DNA of 64,000 nt from Sphingomonadaceae bacterium (GCA_947472735.1 CANJBY010000001.1:62001-126000), one strand, 5' to 3'; counted from the first letter of the stretch, positions 19,725 to 30,803 are shown. Notes: generated from the letters alone by a model not told the origin. Translations and numbers: made by a program.

Positions 19725-22416
19725 GCCGGGCGATTTGCGCCGAAACTTCCGCTCGGCGCGCCGCCTTTATCTCGCCGCATGAGCGCACCCGTTCGATCGT
19801 CCGCTCGAGTTCCAGCGCGCCGGTCTTGCCGGCAAAGCGCGGGCGGAATTCGCGCGCGAATTCATCCGAGCGCTCGGCCGAGCAGAACCCCGCGAGTACC
19901 TGAGGCAGGCGCGAAGAAAAGAATATCCCGCCCGAGCCGCTGGTCAATTCGTCGAAATGACTCTTCATCCAGGCATAGCCCTGGTCGCGGGTCGCCGGGG
20001 TGCCAATCACGATCCGGACCATCGTCAGCCGTTCGCTTGCGCGCAGGCGCGGATCGCGCAGGTCCTCCAGCACCCACTTGGCCACGTCTGCCTTGCCGCT
20101 CCCGGCGATCGCATTGATGGCCTGCGGGCGGAACACCGGATCCTGCGAGGCCAGCGCTTTCTCGAGCAGTGACTTCGCGGCGGTCATCCCGCCAACGTCC
20201 AGCAGCGCATCGAAGGCGTTGCCGAACCACATTGGGTCGAGCGCCTTGGTATCGCCGCCGAGGTAAGCCGTGGCAGCATCGCCGAGCTGCTTGCGGATTG
20301 CGGGGTCATGGGCGCCACCGGCCAGACGCCCGACGATTTGCACGCGCCGCTGCACCCGTTCCGGCGCTTCCGCAGCATAGGCTCCCTGACGCGGATCGAA
20401 ACCGTACTGGCTCAGCATGGGCTGGATCAGCTTGGCCGAGAAAGCCCGCAAGGAAGCGGTCCCCTTTTCGTCAAGCAGATCGAGCGCTCCGAACAGACCC
20501 AGCGTGTCCATCGCCGCATTTGCTGCGTAGCTGTCGGGATTATGGACCATGGTCCGCGCAAGCTTTGTCAGCTGAGCGGCGCTGGCGCGACCGGCCATGA
20601 AGCTCGCCCGCAGCGAATCCGCCAGGGCCAGCGCCTCGCCGCCGGACAGTGTGGCGGAAGTGTCGATCAGACGATCCCAATCCTTCGCAGGCAGTTCGAA
20701 CCGGTAATAGCCGGTGCCCCCCGCGTTTGGCATGGCTACGCCCTTGCCCTTGAGGGCGAACGGTATGGTCTTGTCAGCCATCAGCTCGCAGCGCGTTTCG
20801 GTGCCTTGCCTGACGCACAGCGGAATCCCCCAGCGCATCTCCGGCGCCTGCGTTCCCAATCGGACGTAGCGGCTTTGCGTGACGGTGTAGCCGCCCCTGG
20901 CCCTGGCGAAGGTGACCAGCGGCACGCCTTGCTGGTCGGTGAAGCTCTGCATCGCCGGCAGGATACGCGGATCGCCAGAGACCTCGGCCATGGCGCCGAA
21001 GAAATCGGCGCTCGTGGCATTGCCGTACCGGTGCTTGGCCATGTAGGCGCGCACGCCGTCGCGGAACTTGGTATCGCCCATGAAGGCTGCAATCATCGCC
21101 ACGACATGGCCGCCCTTGCCATAGGTGATGGTATCGAACGCGGCGTCGATCTGGGCGTTCTTCTCGATCTTCTGGTGGATCGGCCTGCCGGCGAGCAGCG
21201 CGTCGGTCCCCATCGCCCCGAAGCCTTCGGCCAGCGCGCCGGCGCCGATGTTGAGGTCGGGCCGCCACTCGTTGCCGATCCGATAGCCCATCCAGTTGGC
21301 GAAGCTCTCGTTGAGCCAGATGTCGTCCCACCACGCCGGAGTGACGAGATCGCCAAACCACTGGTGCGCCAATTCGTGCGCCACAACCATGCCGAAAGTG
21401 CGCTTCTGGTCGACCGGGGCATCCTGGTCCATCACCAGGATGGCGTCATTGTAAAGATCGGCTCCGGCGTTCTCCATGGCACCCGGCAAGATCGGCGTCG
21501 TCACTTGATCGAGCTTCGGATAAGGGAAGGCCTGGCCGAAATAGTCTTCGAGACGGGTGACGATGCCCTTCGAACCGTCAAGCGCGAAGTCGAGCTTGCC
21601 GGCATTCTGGCGGGTCGAGACGACGCGCAGCGGCAGCGGGGTGGCGCGCTGCGGGGTCGGCGGAACGGTGCCTTCAACCATGGTGAACGGCCCAACAAAC
21701 ATCGCGACCAGGTAAGTCGGCAGCGGCAGGGTCTGCGCGAACCGGTGGACTTGCAGCCCGTTTTCCATGGTCGTCGAGGTTTCGGGGGTGTTGCTCACCG
21801 CAACCTGGCCAGGCTTCGTCCGCAAGGTGACGGTGAAGGGCACCTTGAAACCAGGTTCGTCAAAGCTGGGGAATGCAGCGCGGCCGTCGATCGATTCGAA
21901 TTGGGTCCAGGAATACCAGGCGTCCCCCACCTTGACCCGGAACATGCCGGCCGGCCCCTCACCGAAGGCTGCGTCATATTCGAACGAGAGTGTGACGGCT
22001 CCGGCGGGGAGTTCCTCGGCAAAAGTCACCGCGCCAACGCCCGTCGGATCGCCCTGCACCCAGATGCCCGAGATCTGCCGGCCGCCGACCTTGGCCACAA
22101 CCTGTCGCACAGCAAGATTGCGCCCGTGCAGAACCACCGTTCGGGAAGGCACCTTGAGCACAGCGTCGATTTCGACATGGCCGGAGAATCGGGTCTTGTC
22201 GGGGTCGACGGTCAGGTCGAGGCGATAGGCGGTAGGTCGCGCGGCATCGGTCAACTGACCGGCGGGCAAGTCCACCGCGATCGGCGCCGGAGCAGCCAGC
22301 GGTGCCGACGCAGGAGGAGTAGCCGGCCTGGCAACCGGCCGGGGAGCCGCAAATGCGGGAGCGGCGAGCGCCAGGGCCAGCGTGAGGAACGGCGCGGCGC
22401 GAAAGGCGTGCTTCAT
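19717..22416 (-). CDS. M1 family metallopeptidase (aminopeptidase N-like)
   Basis: GAMENAG, HELAHQWFGDLVTPAWWDDIWLNESFA; signal peptide at MKHAFRAAPFLTLALALAAPAFA. Confidence 0.96.
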   Translation of the reverse strand: MKHAFRAAPFLTLALALAAPAFAAPRPVARPATPPASAPLAAPAPIAVDLPAGQLTDAARPTAYRLDLTVDPDKTRFSGHVEIDAVLKVPSRTVVLHGRNLAVRQVVAKVGGRQISGIWVQGDPTGVGAVTFAEELPAGAVTLSFEYDAAFGEGPAGMFRVKVGDAWYSWTQFESIDGRAAFPSFDEPGFKVPFTVTLRTKPGQVAVSNTPETSTTMENGLQVHRFAQTLPLPTYLVAMFVGPFTMVEGTVPPTPQRATPLPLRVVSTRQNAGKLDFALDGSKGIVTRLEDYFGQAFPYPKLDQVTTPILPGAMENAGADLYNDAILVMDQDAPVDQKRTFGMVVAHELAHQWFGDLVTPAWWDDIWLNESFANWMGYRIGNEWRPDLNIGAGALAEGFGAMGTDALLAGRPIHQKIEKNAQIDAAFDTITYGKGGHVVAMIAAFMGDTKFRDGVRAYMAKHRYGNATSADFFGAMAEVSGDPRILPAMQSFTDQQGVPLVTFARARGGYTVTQSRYVRLGTQAPEMRWGIPLCVRQGTETRCELMADKTIPFALKGKGVAMPNAGGTGYYRFELPAKDWDRLIDTSATLSGGEALALADSLRASFMAGRASAAQLTKLARTMVHNPDSYAANAAMDTLGLFGALDLLDEKGTASLRAFSAKLIQPMLSQYGFDPRQGAYAAEAPERVQRRVQIVGRLAGGAHDPAIRKQLGDAATAYLGGDTKALDPMWFGNAFDALLDVGGMTAAKSLLEKALASQDPVFRPQAINAIAGSGKADVAKWVLEDLRDPRLRASERLTMVRIVIGTPATRDQGYAWMKSHFDELTSGSGGIFFSSRLPQVLAGFCSAERSDEFAREFRPRFAGKTGALELERTIERVRSCGEIKAARRAEVSAQIARLK

Positions 22417-22527
22417 CGACTTCTCCAGAATCTGGTGCCCCGCATGGGGGAAACGCCTGCCCTCAACGCGCGCACGGGGATTGCAAATGCAACCATCGAC
22501 GAACACCGATTGCAGTCCGACGAACCG

Positions 22528-24085
22528 TCAGCGCAGCAATCCTCCCAGCAGGCCGCGCGCGAATCGGCCAAGCAGCGCCCCGCCCAGCGCCGTCCCGATC
22601 GAACCCGCCGCCGCGCTGGCAGCCGACGCCACCGGCGATCCGCCTGATTTCCTGCCGGTCATCGAGCGGGCGATCATGGTGCCAGCCGAAGCGGCCGCCG
22701 CGCCGAACGCGGCCTTGCCTGCCTTCACCCACATGCTGGGGGTGTGGCGCGGCTGGGCGCGCTGCGCTTCGACCCCCTGCTCCGCCACAACTTGCGCCGC
22801 CGCGGCTGCATCCTGCGCCTTGCGAGCCAGGACCTCGGAAGCGCTTTCGCGGTTCACCGCCGCATCGTACTTCCCCTCGAACGGGCTGATCGACTGGATG
22901 ATCGCGCGCTCCTTGTCACTCACCGGACCGAGACGCGAGCGCGGCGGCGTAATCAGGGTGCGCTGCACCACGGTCGGGGCGCCTTCCTCGTCCAGCACCG
23001 AGACCAGCGCCTCGCCCACCTTGAGTTCGGTGATCGCGGTCTCGACATCCAGATCCGGATTGATCCGGAACGTTTCCGCGGCCGCCTTGATGGCCCTCTG
23101 GTCGCGCGGGGTGAAAGCGCGGAGCGCGTGCTGCACCCGGTTGCCGAGCTGGCCAGCGATCTTTTCAGGGATGTCGATCGGATTCTGCGAGATGAAATAG
23201 ACGCCCACTCCCTTCGAGCGGATCAGTCGCACCACTTGCTCAACCTTGTCGAAAAGCGCTTGGGGCGCATCGTCAAACAACAGGTGTGCCTCGTCGAAGA
23301 AGAACACCAGCGTCGGTTTGTCGGGATCTCCCACCTCGGGCAGGGCTTCGAACAGCTCGGACAGCAACCACAGCAGGAAGGTCGCGTAAAGCTTGGGGTT
23401 TTCCATCAGCTTGTCGGCGGCGAGGACGTTGACGATGCCCTTGCCATTCTCGTCGCACCGGATGAAGTCGTTGATTTCGAACGCGGGCTCGCCAAAGAAG
23501 CGGTCGGCTCCCTGGCTCTGGAAGGTCAGCAACTGGCGCTGGATGGTGCCGACGCTGGCCCGCGAAATATTGCCGTATTTCGTTGCCAGCTCACTGGCCT
23601 GTTCGGCGCAAGCGATCAGCGTTTGCTGGAGATCGTCGAAATCCAACAGCAGCAGGCCATTGTCGTCGGCGTATTTGAAGGCGATGGTCAGCACGCCTTC
23701 CTGAGTATCGTTCAGCCCCAGCAACCGGGAGAGCAGCAGCGGCCCCATCTCGGACATCGTGGTGCGGATCGGATGGCCTTTTTCGCCATACAGGTCCCAG
23801 AAAACCGCCGGATTGTCGGCGTAGGCAAAGTCTGTCATGCCCAGATCGCGGGCCCGCTGTTCGATGACGTCGGCATGCTTGAAATCGTGGCTGCCGGCCA
23901 TGCAGATGCCGGAAAGGTCGCCCTTAACGTCGGCGAGAAAGACCGGTACGCCAGCCGCAGAGAACTGTTCGGCCAAGGACTGAAGCGTAACCGTCTTGCC
24001 GGTGCCGGTCGCGCCGGTTGGCCCGTACCATCCGCAATTCCTGCCGCGCGCCGTTTGATGCAAGCCCAATGTAGATATCGCCCAT
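22528..24085 (-). pseudogene. HerA-like/DUF853 (YjgR-type) ATPase, frameshifted just before Walker A
   Basis: [24 protein letters not shown] (start 24085) joins out of frame at ~24013-24017 to [36 protein letters not shown]... Confidence 0.87.
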
Positions 24086-24187
24086 GACCCACTCCGATTC
24101 CGTTCCCCGGCAAGGTGATAGGCGGCGGGGCGGGCGGCGGCGAGAGGGTTTTTGCAAGGAGGCGAGAAGCGGTCTAAAGGCCCGGTC

Positions 24188-25978
24188 ATGCCCGAACCTT
24201 TCGTCCTGCTTGACGATGCCCGCACCAGCGGCGCCAGCGACGCGCGAATCTATCGCGCACCGATCGAGATCGTGGTCGCGCGCCGGCCAGAGGAAGTGCT
24301 CACAGCGCTCGCGCGGATCGAGGAACTGAACGAGGCGGGCTACGAACTTGCCGGATATTTCGCCTACGAGGCCGGTTTGGCGATCGAGCCGAAGCTGGCG
24401 CCGCTGGCCGATGCGCGCAGCGGAGCTGGTGGCCCGTTGGTGTGGTTTGGTGCGTTTTCCTCTTGCGACACGATTCCTTCAGCCGAAGTTCCGCGGTGGC
24501 TTGAGGAAGTGGGCGGCGGCGGACCTGCAAGCGTCGGCCCGATGCAGCCGCAAATCTCTCCGGGCGGATACCTGCAGGCATTCGACGCGCTGGAAGAGGC
24601 GATCTCGGCCGGAGACATCTACCAGGCAAACCTCACCTTCCCGCTCGCCGGGTCCTGGAGCGGCAATCCACTCGCGCTCTACGGCGCGATTCGCCCGGCT
24701 GCCGGGGCTGGCTATGGCGGTGTGGTGTTCGACGGATCGCACTGGCTGCTGAGCTTTTCGCCCGAACTGTTCTTCGCCGCACAAGGTCCGGTGGCGATGG
24801 TCAAGCCGATGAAAGGCACCCGTCCGCGCGGCCGGAACGAGGCAGAGGACGCCGCGCTCGCCGCCGAACTCTCCGCTTCGGCCAAGGACCGGGCCGAGAA
24901 CCTGATGATCGTCGACCTGATGCGCAATGATCTTTCACGGATCGCCGAGGCCGGCAGCGTCAAGGTCGATCGGCCGTTTGCGGTCGAAAGCTACCCGACC
25001 GTCCACCAGATGGTCACCACGGTGCGCGCGCGCTTGCAGGACGGCGCGGGTGCGGTGGACATCATCCATGCGCTGTTTCCCTGCGGCTCGATCACCGGCG
25101 CGCCGAAGATCCGGGCAATGGAACTGATCAACGCGGTGGAGCGCGACGCACGCGGCCCCTACTGCGGAGCGATCGGCCGGATCGACGCCTCTGGCGACGC
25201 GGCGTTCAATGTGGCAATCCGCACTTTGCGCCTGACGCCGGGCGAGAACGGCCGGGGCCGCGCGGTGCTGGGTGTCGGTTCGGCGATCGTGGCGGATTCG
25301 GAAGGTGTGACCGAGTGGCGGGAATGCCTGGTCAAAGGGGGTTTCGTGCGCCAGCTTGCCGCCGGTTTCGACCTGATCGAGACCATGGCCTTCAACCCCG
25401 AGACCGGGATTGCACTGCTTGAGCAGCATCTCGAGCGGATCAGGACCAGCGCGGCCGAGCTTGGCTTTGCCTTCGATCGCCACGCGGTACGCAACGCGAT
25501 CCAGGCGTTGTGCTTCGAGGCGGAGGCGCCTTCGAAGGTGCGGCTGGTGGTCTCGCGTTCGGGTTCCTACAGCCTCGAGCTGGCCGACCTGCCGCCTGCA
25601 CAGACAGGCCCGCTGGTCTGCGCAGTATTGCCGATCCCGGTTGACGAGGGCGACTGGCGGCTGCGCCATAAAACCACCGATCGCGGGTTCTACGAGGCCG
25701 GGCTGGACGCAGCGCGCGGCGCCAATGCAGGCGAGGCGCTGTTCGTGCGCGATGACGGGCTGCTGACCGAGGGTTGCTTCACCAACCTGTTCGTCGAGCG
25801 GGACGGCAAGCTGGTTACTCCGGCGGTCCGGTTCGGCCTGCTGCCCGGGGTGCTGCGCCGTTCACTGATCGATGACGGCCGCGCGTTCGAGGGCGAAGTG
25901 CGATTGGCGGATCTCACCGGTGGCTTCTTTGTCGGCAATGCCTTGCGCGGGCTGATGCCGGCAAAGCTGCTGTCATGA
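24188..25978 (+). CDS. pabB: Aminodeoxychorismate synthase component I fused to class IV aminotransferase/lyase domain (PabB-PabC)
   Basis: [63 protein letters not shown]-terminal class IV aminotransferase-like domain ([21 protein letters not shown]). Confidence 0.93.
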   Translation: MPEPFVLLDDARTSGASDARIYRAPIEIVVARRPEEVLTALARIEELNEAGYELAGYFAYEAGLAIEPKLAPLADARSGAGGPLVWFGAFSSCDTIPSAEVPRWLEEVGGGGPASVGPMQPQISPGGYLQAFDALEEAISAGDIYQANLTFPLAGSWSGNPLALYGAIRPAAGAGYGGVVFDGSHWLLSFSPELFFAAQGPVAMVKPMKGTRPRGRNEAEDAALAAELSASAKDRAENLMIVDLMRNDLSRIAEAGSVKVDRPFAVESYPTVHQMVTTVRARLQDGAGAVDIIHALFPCGSITGAPKIRAMELINAVERDARGPYCGAIGRIDASGDAAFNVAIRTLRLTPGENGRGRAVLGVGSAIVADSEGVTEWRECLVKGGFVRQLAAGFDLIETMAFNPETGIALLEQHLERIRTSAAELGFAFDRHAVRNAIQALCFEAEAPSKVRLVVSRSGSYSLELADLPPAQTGPLVCAVLPIPVDEGDWRLRHKTTDRGFYEAGLDAARGANAGEALFVRDDGLLTEGCFTNLFVERDGKLVTPAVRFGLLPGVLRRSLIDDGRAFEGEVRLADLTGGFFVGNALRGLMPAKLLS

Positions 25979-27141
25979 CCATATCCGCCGCGCTCGAGCG
26001 GATCGCGCCCTCACGCACCACGGCGATGACCGACCGCGCTCTGGAGCTGCGCGAAGCCGGGCGCGATATCATCTCGCTTTCGGTGGGCGAGCCGGACTTC
26101 GCCACGCCCGATCATGTCATCGCTGCGGCGAAGGCGGCGCTCGATGCCGGAGACACAAAATACACCGCCGTTCCCGGCTCGGCCCGGATGCGCGCTGCCG
26201 CCGCGCTGCATTTCGAGCGGGACCTGGGCATCCCTGTGCCGCCACGCCAGGTGATCGTCAGCGCCGGGGGCAAGCAGGCGATCTTCCACGCCTTGCTGGC
26301 CACGCTCAACCCGGGTGACGAGGTGCTGATCCCGGCCCCGTGGTGGGTGAGTTACCCCGAGATTGTCCGCTTCGCCGGGGCAACCGTAGTACCGATCGGA
26401 ACCACGCCCGCCGGCGGCTACCGCATCACTGCCGCGCAGCTCGAGGCCGGGATTACCCCGCGGACCCGATGGTTGTTGCTCAACAGCCCCGGCAATCCCA
26501 CCGGCGCGACTTATCCGGCGGACGAACTCAAGGCGCTTGGTGCCGTGCTGGCCCGCCATCCCGAGGTCATGGTGCTGAGCGACGATATCTACGCGCCGCT
26601 GCGCTACACGCCCGGAGCGCATGCCACGCTGGCGGTGGAGTGCCCTGACCTTGCCGACCGAATCCTAACCGTGTCGGGCGTCTCCAAGAGTCACGCGATG
26701 ACCGGTTTCCGCATCGGTGTCGCTGCCGGGCCGGAGTGGCTAATTCAGGCAATGGGGCGCCTTCAGTCGCACAGTTCGGGCAATCCTTCCTCGATCAGCC
26801 AGGCCGCCGCAATCGCAGCTTTCGAGGGTCCACAAGATTTCCTGGTGAGCTGGCGCGAACGCTTCCGTACGCGCCGCGATCGCGTCGTCAGTGCCATCAA
26901 TGCAATTCCCGGCCTTTACACCCCGACGCCCGACGGAGCCTTCTACTGCATGATTGATGCCGCTCCACTGCTGGACCGCTTCGGCGATGACGAGGCGCTG
27001 TGCCTGCACCTGCTGGAGCACGGCGTGGCCGTGGTCGCCGCTTCAGCCTTCGGCGGCCAGGATGGTTTCCGGATCAGCTTCGCCGCCGACGAGGCGAAAC
27101 TTGAGGAAGCGGTGCGGCGCATCGCGGCGGCGCTGGCATGA
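25975..27141 (+). CDS. Class I PLP-dependent aminotransferase (AspAT-like)
   Basis: 388 aa; LSVGEPDFATPDHV, NSPGNPTGATY, VSGVSKSHAMTGFRIG. Confidence 0.95.
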   Translation: MTISAALERIAPSRTTAMTDRALELREAGRDIISLSVGEPDFATPDHVIAAAKAALDAGDTKYTAVPGSARMRAAAALHFERDLGIPVPPRQVIVSAGGKQAIFHALLATLNPGDEVLIPAPWWVSYPEIVRFAGATVVPIGTTPAGGYRITAAQLEAGITPRTRWLLLNSPGNPTGATYPADELKALGAVLARHPEVMVLSDDIYAPLRYTPGAHATLAVECPDLADRILTVSGVSKSHAMTGFRIGVAAGPEWLIQAMGRLQSHSSGNPSSISQAAAIAAFEGPQDFLVSWRERFRTRRDRVVSAINAIPGLYTPTPDGAFYCMIDAAPLLDRFGDDEALCLHLLEHGVAVVAASAFGGQDGFRISFAADEAKLEEAVRRIAAALA

Positions 27142-27791
27142 ACACGCCCAATATCCTGTTCGAGGATGCCGAGGCGCTGGTGATCGACAAGCCGGGCGGC
27201 CTCCCGCTCGATCCCCCGCGCGCCGGTGGACAAAGCCTGGCCCTCTATCTTGAAGATCTGAAGCTCGGCTTCCAGCGTCCGCCGGTGCCGGTCCATCGCC
27301 TCGACAGCGACACTTCGGGCTGCCTGCTGCTCGCCCGCAATCCCCGCGCGCTCAAGCGCTTCGCGGCCGCTTTCGAAACCCGGCTGGTCGAGAAGCGCTA
27401 TCTGGGCGTGGTCGATGGCGTGCCCGATGCTGACGAAGGCACGATTACCCTGGCGCTCTCGAAGATCAGCAGCGCCAAGGATGGCTGGCACATGATCCCG
27501 GCAAGGAAAGGCAAGCCCGCCGTCACCCACTGGCGCAAGCTGGCGGTGGTGGATGGCAAGGCGCTGGTCGAGTTCCGCCCGGAAACCGGCCGCACCCACC
27601 AGATCCGCGTCCACGCCGCTTCAGGCCTGGGCCATGCCCTGCTAGGCGACCCGGTTTACGGCAAGCACAAGGGCGGGCGGACACTGCTCCATGCGGCAGG
27701 GCTGATCGTTCCGCGCGAGGGCAAGGAGGCGATCGTCGCTTCCGCGCCGCTCCCCGCAGATTTTGCCGCTCTCGGCTTTCACGATGGATGA
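27138..27791 (+). CDS. RluA-family RNA pseudouridine synthase
   Basis: 217 aa; VHRLDSDTSGCLLLARN, EFRPETGRTHQIRVHAAS. Confidence 0.95.
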   Translation: MNTPNILFEDAEALVIDKPGGLPLDPPRAGGQSLALYLEDLKLGFQRPPVPVHRLDSDTSGCLLLARNPRALKRFAAAFETRLVEKRYLGVVDGVPDADEGTITLALSKISSAKDGWHMIPARKGKPAVTHWRKLAVVDGKALVEFRPETGRTHQIRVHAASGLGHALLGDPVYGKHKGGRTLLHAAGLIVPREGKEAIVASAPLPADFAALGFHDG

Positions 27792-28191
27792 CGTCATCGC
27801 CCGCGCCCTCGCGCTGGCGAGCGAAAGCTTCATCGCCGCTACCGGTCCAGGCGGTCAGAATGTAAACAAGGTGGCGACTGCGGTGCAACTGCGGCTCGAC
27901 ATCTTCGCACTGCGGCTCGAACCACAGGTGTTCCAGCGCTTCAAGGAACTCGCCGGCAGCCGCATGACCTCACGGGGAGAGCTGGTGCTCATGGCCCGCC
28001 GCTTCCGAACCCAGGAAGCTAACCGCGCCGACGCCCGCGAGCGGCTTGCGGAACTGATCCGCGATGCGCACAACCTTCCCGAAAAGCGCGCCAAAAGCCG
28101 ACTCAACCGGATCGGCAAAGCCCAGCGGCTCGAATCCAAAAAGAAGCGCGGCACCGTAAAGGCTGGCCGAGGCAAGGTTCAGTTCGACTAG
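27784..28191 (+). CDS. arfB: Alternative ribosome-rescue factor ArfB
   Basis: GPGGQNVNKVATAVQLR; basic C-terminal tail. Confidence 0.93.
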   Translation: MDDVIARALALASESFIAATGPGGQNVNKVATAVQLRLDIFALRLEPQVFQRFKELAGSRMTSRGELVLMARRFRTQEANRADARERLAELIRDAHNLPEKRAKSRLNRIGKAQRLESKKKRGTVKAGRGKVQFD

Positions 28192-28192
28192 G

Positions 28193-28489
28193 TCAGTTCG
28201 CCGGTTCGGCCTCGGCGGCAGGTTCGTCCGCTGGAGCTACGGCGGCAGGCGCATCGGTCGCAGCAGCGTCCGAGCTCTCTGCGGCCTTGGCCTTGTCGGC
28301 GGCGCTACCTTCGTGCGGCGCGAGCGGGGCCTGGGAGCGGACGGTATCGAGCGGCAGCATCGCGTCACTGGCCGAACCCTCGAGGATCTGGCCCTCGGCC
28401 TGTCGCGCGGCCCCGCGGTCATCGCCCGAGCAAGCGGCGAGTGCCAGGGCGAGACAGACGACGGCGTAACGGCGAACGATCGGTGACAT
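28193..28489 (-). CDS. Small Ala/Glu-rich lipoprotein
   Basis: MSPIVRRYAVVCLALALAACSGDD lipobox. Confidence 0.65.
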   Translation of the reverse strand: MSPIVRRYAVVCLALALAACSGDDRGAARQAEGQILEGSASDAMLPLDTVRSQAPLAPHEGSAADKAKAAESSDAAATDAPAAVAPADEPAAEAEPAN

Positions 28490-28500
28490 GCGGGGCTCTC

Positions 28501-29163
28501 TCAGGGGCAGGGCGGGTCGAGTCTTGCCAGAAAGGCGGGGGCATGGGCAAGCAGCGCCTCGTCCCACTGTTCCGATGACACATCATGCCCGAGCCGGGCG
28601 AGGCTGGTGACGCCGTAATCCTCGATCCCGCAAGGTACGATGCCGCCGAAATGCGATAGGTCCGGGGCGAGGTTGACCGAGAAGCCGTGCATCGTCACCC
28701 AGCGGCGGATCCGCACTCCGATCGCACCGATCTTGGCCTCGCCGCCGTCGCAATCGCGGGTCCAGATGCCGATCCGGCCTTCCGCGCGCCAGGCACTGAC
28801 GCCGAAGTCCGCAAGCGTATCGATCACCCAGCCTTCCAACGCGTGGACATAGCCCCGCACGTCGCGCGCGCGGTCCCGCAGATCAAGCAGGACGTAACCG
28901 ATGCGCTGGCCGGGGCCATGGTAAGTGTAACGACCGCCGCGTCCCGCTTCGACCACTTCAAAGCGCGGATCGAGCAGTTCAGCCGCCGCCGCGCTGGTGC
29001 CGGCCGTGTAGACCGGAGGATGTTCGAGCAGCCAGATCAGTTCACGAGCTTCGCCCGCGGCAATCGCGACATTACGCCGTTCCATATCGGCCAGCGCCCG
29101 GGCATAGGCCACCAGGCCGGTTTCGCGGCGCAGCTCGATCGTGGCGGGCAGGCTTTCTGACAT
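28501..29163 (-). CDS. lipB: Lipoyl(octanoyl) transferase
   Basis: [44 protein letters not shown]. Confidence 0.95.
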   Translation of the reverse strand: MSESLPATIELRRETGLVAYARALADMERRNVAIAAGEARELIWLLEHPPVYTAGTSAAAAELLDPRFEVVEAGRGGRYTYHGPGQRIGYVLLDLRDRARDVRGYVHALEGWVIDTLADFGVSAWRAEGRIGIWTRDCDGGEAKIGAIGVRIRRWVTMHGFSVNLAPDLSHFGGIVPCGIEDYGVTSLARLGHDVSSEQWDEALLAHAPAFLARLDPPCP

Positions 29164-29231
29164 CGCGCGTTGCGTGGCGGCATTTTCCCGGGTTATCAAG
29201 TACAGAGCGTTTCGGGGTCAGGAGAGGTCAC

Positions 29232-30071
29232 ATGAAGTTCAGCGGCGACAAGGCATGGCAAGCCGCACTTGCCAAGGTCTCGGCCAGTCGGGACGTGGTC
29301 TTTCCGGTCGCGGGGGTGTTCTTCCTGCTGCCTTCGATCGTCATGACCTATTTCTTTGCGGAGCTGCAGGCGAAGATCCTCGCCAACCTGGGCAACGACG
29401 CGGCACTCGGGCAACTGCTTGCGGGACGAATGGGAACTTTGCTCGGCTTTGGCCTTGTGGCTTTCCTGTTTCAGCTGGTCGGCTTCGCGGCACTGATGGC
29501 CCTGATGACTGACCGGCAACGGCCAACCGTCCGCGAGGCGATCGGCCTTGCCGTCGGGCGCCTTCCTACGCTGGTCGGCAGTGCGCTGTTGTTCATGGCT
29601 GCCTACGTGATGCTGGTGGTGGTGCTCAGCCTGCTCTCGAGCGTCCTGGGACTGTTGATCGGCACGCAACTGATGTCGGTGCTGGCCATGCTGATCGTGG
29701 TGGGCGCGATGGCCTACCTGCTGGCGAAGTTCTCGCTCGTCCTGCCGGTAGTGATGGTCGAAGGAGTGCGCAATCCGGTCGTGGCGATGCGGCGATCTTG
29801 GCAGCTGACCAACGGCAACTCGGCCCGGATCTTTGTGTTTTATGTCCTGCTGACCCTGGCTTACCTGGTCATCATGGTGGTGTCGTCGGTTGTGATCATG
29901 GGCGTGATTTCGATAGCGACAAAGCCCGGACCGCTTTCGCTGCTGCTCGGCGGAGTGGTGTCGAGCCTGATCGGGGCGGCGGCCAGCCTGATCTTTACCG
30001 CTGTGCTGGCAGCAGTTCATCGACAGTTGGCGGGTGAAGATACCGGGTCGGTGGGGATGACCTTCGGCTAA
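29232..30071 (+). CDS. Multi-TM membrane protein
   Basis: 279 aa, six or so hydrophobic segments. Confidence 0.8.
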   Translation: MKFSGDKAWQAALAKVSASRDVVFPVAGVFFLLPSIVMTYFFAELQAKILANLGNDAALGQLLAGRMGTLLGFGLVAFLFQLVGFAALMALMTDRQRPTVREAIGLAVGRLPTLVGSALLFMAAYVMLVVVLSLLSSVLGLLIGTQLMSVLAMLIVVGAMAYLLAKFSLVLPVVMVEGVRNPVVAMRRSWQLTNGNSARIFVFYVLLTLAYLVIMVVSSVVIMGVISIATKPGPLSLLLGGVVSSLIGAAASLIFTAVLAAVHRQLAGEDTGSVGMTFG

Positions 30072-30077
30072 GGCCGC

Positions 30078-30704
30078 CTATTCCTTCCAGCCCCAGAACA
30101 GGAAGCACGGAAGCACGTTGAGCAGTTCGAAGCCGCTGTCGATATGGCGGAAGTGCTTGGCCATGAAATCCCGGGCCTTGCCCGTGAACTGGTAGACCAG
30201 GAAAGCGCCGCCCGGGCGGAGCACCGCGTGCGTCGCCACGGCAATCTGCGGACCAACCCCACCGGGCAGGGTCGAGAACGGCAGGCCCGACAGGACATAG
30301 TCGGCATGGTCGTGGCCGTGGGCGTGAACGATGTCCTCCACGTCCGCCGCCGAACCGAGCACCGCGATGAAGCGCCCGTCAGTGATGGTCGCCTTCAGAT
30401 AGTCAATGAACAGCGGATTGGTGTCGATCACGATCAGCTGTCCGTCACGGCCGAGCCGGTCCAGCACCGGGCGGCAAAAGGTGCCCACTCCCGGACCGTA
30501 TTCGACGAACAGCTTGCATTCGTCCCACTTCACAGGGGCCAGCATCTTGGCGATGGTAAAGCGTGACGAGGGGATGATCGAGCCAACCATAACCGGGTGC
30601 TCGAGGAATCCTTCAAGGAACACGCCCTTAGGACCCAGCAATCGCATGATCCGGCGCCACAATTTGTGGATCAAGCCCTCACGGGCGAGCTCGCTAGCAC
30701 TCAT
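30078..30704 (-). CDS. SAM-dependent methyltransferase (PmtA-like)
   Basis: VEYGPGVGTFCRPVLDRLGRDGQLIVIDTNPLFIDYL...DYVLSGLPFSTLP. Confidence 0.85.
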   Translation of the reverse strand: MSASELAREGLIHKLWRRIMRLLGPKGVFLEGFLEHPVMVGSIIPSSRFTIAKMLAPVKWDECKLFVEYGPGVGTFCRPVLDRLGRDGQLIVIDTNPLFIDYLKATITDGRFIAVLGSAADVEDIVHAHGHDHADYVLSGLPFSTLPGGVGPQIAVATHAVLRPGGAFLVYQFTGKARDFMAKHFRHIDSGFELLNVLPCFLFWGWKE

Positions 30705-30803
30705 TGGGGGAAGGCATCCTGCGACTTCGTTGCTGACACAGGGCGTTTGCAAATTTGCGAAGGCATTGCAAGCTGCGTCTGACACGACTAGCCGGATCGG
30801 GAC

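Noticed and set aside
20308-22647. 779-aa plus-strand ORF
   Set aside because: Antisense to the M1 peptidase, which has full motifs; long antisense ORFs are expected in GC-rich coding DNA.
22528-24085. HerA-like ATPase as part of an anti-phage (HerA-DUF4297/NurA/SIR2-type) defence system
   Set aside because: Sequence matches the housekeeping YjgR/DUF853 type; neighbours are pabBC and a peptidase, with no nuclease or SIR2 partner.
22744-24087. 447-aa plus-strand ORF opposite the broken HerA-like gene
   Set aside because: Shadow ORF; the minus strand carries the clear Walker A and family motifs.
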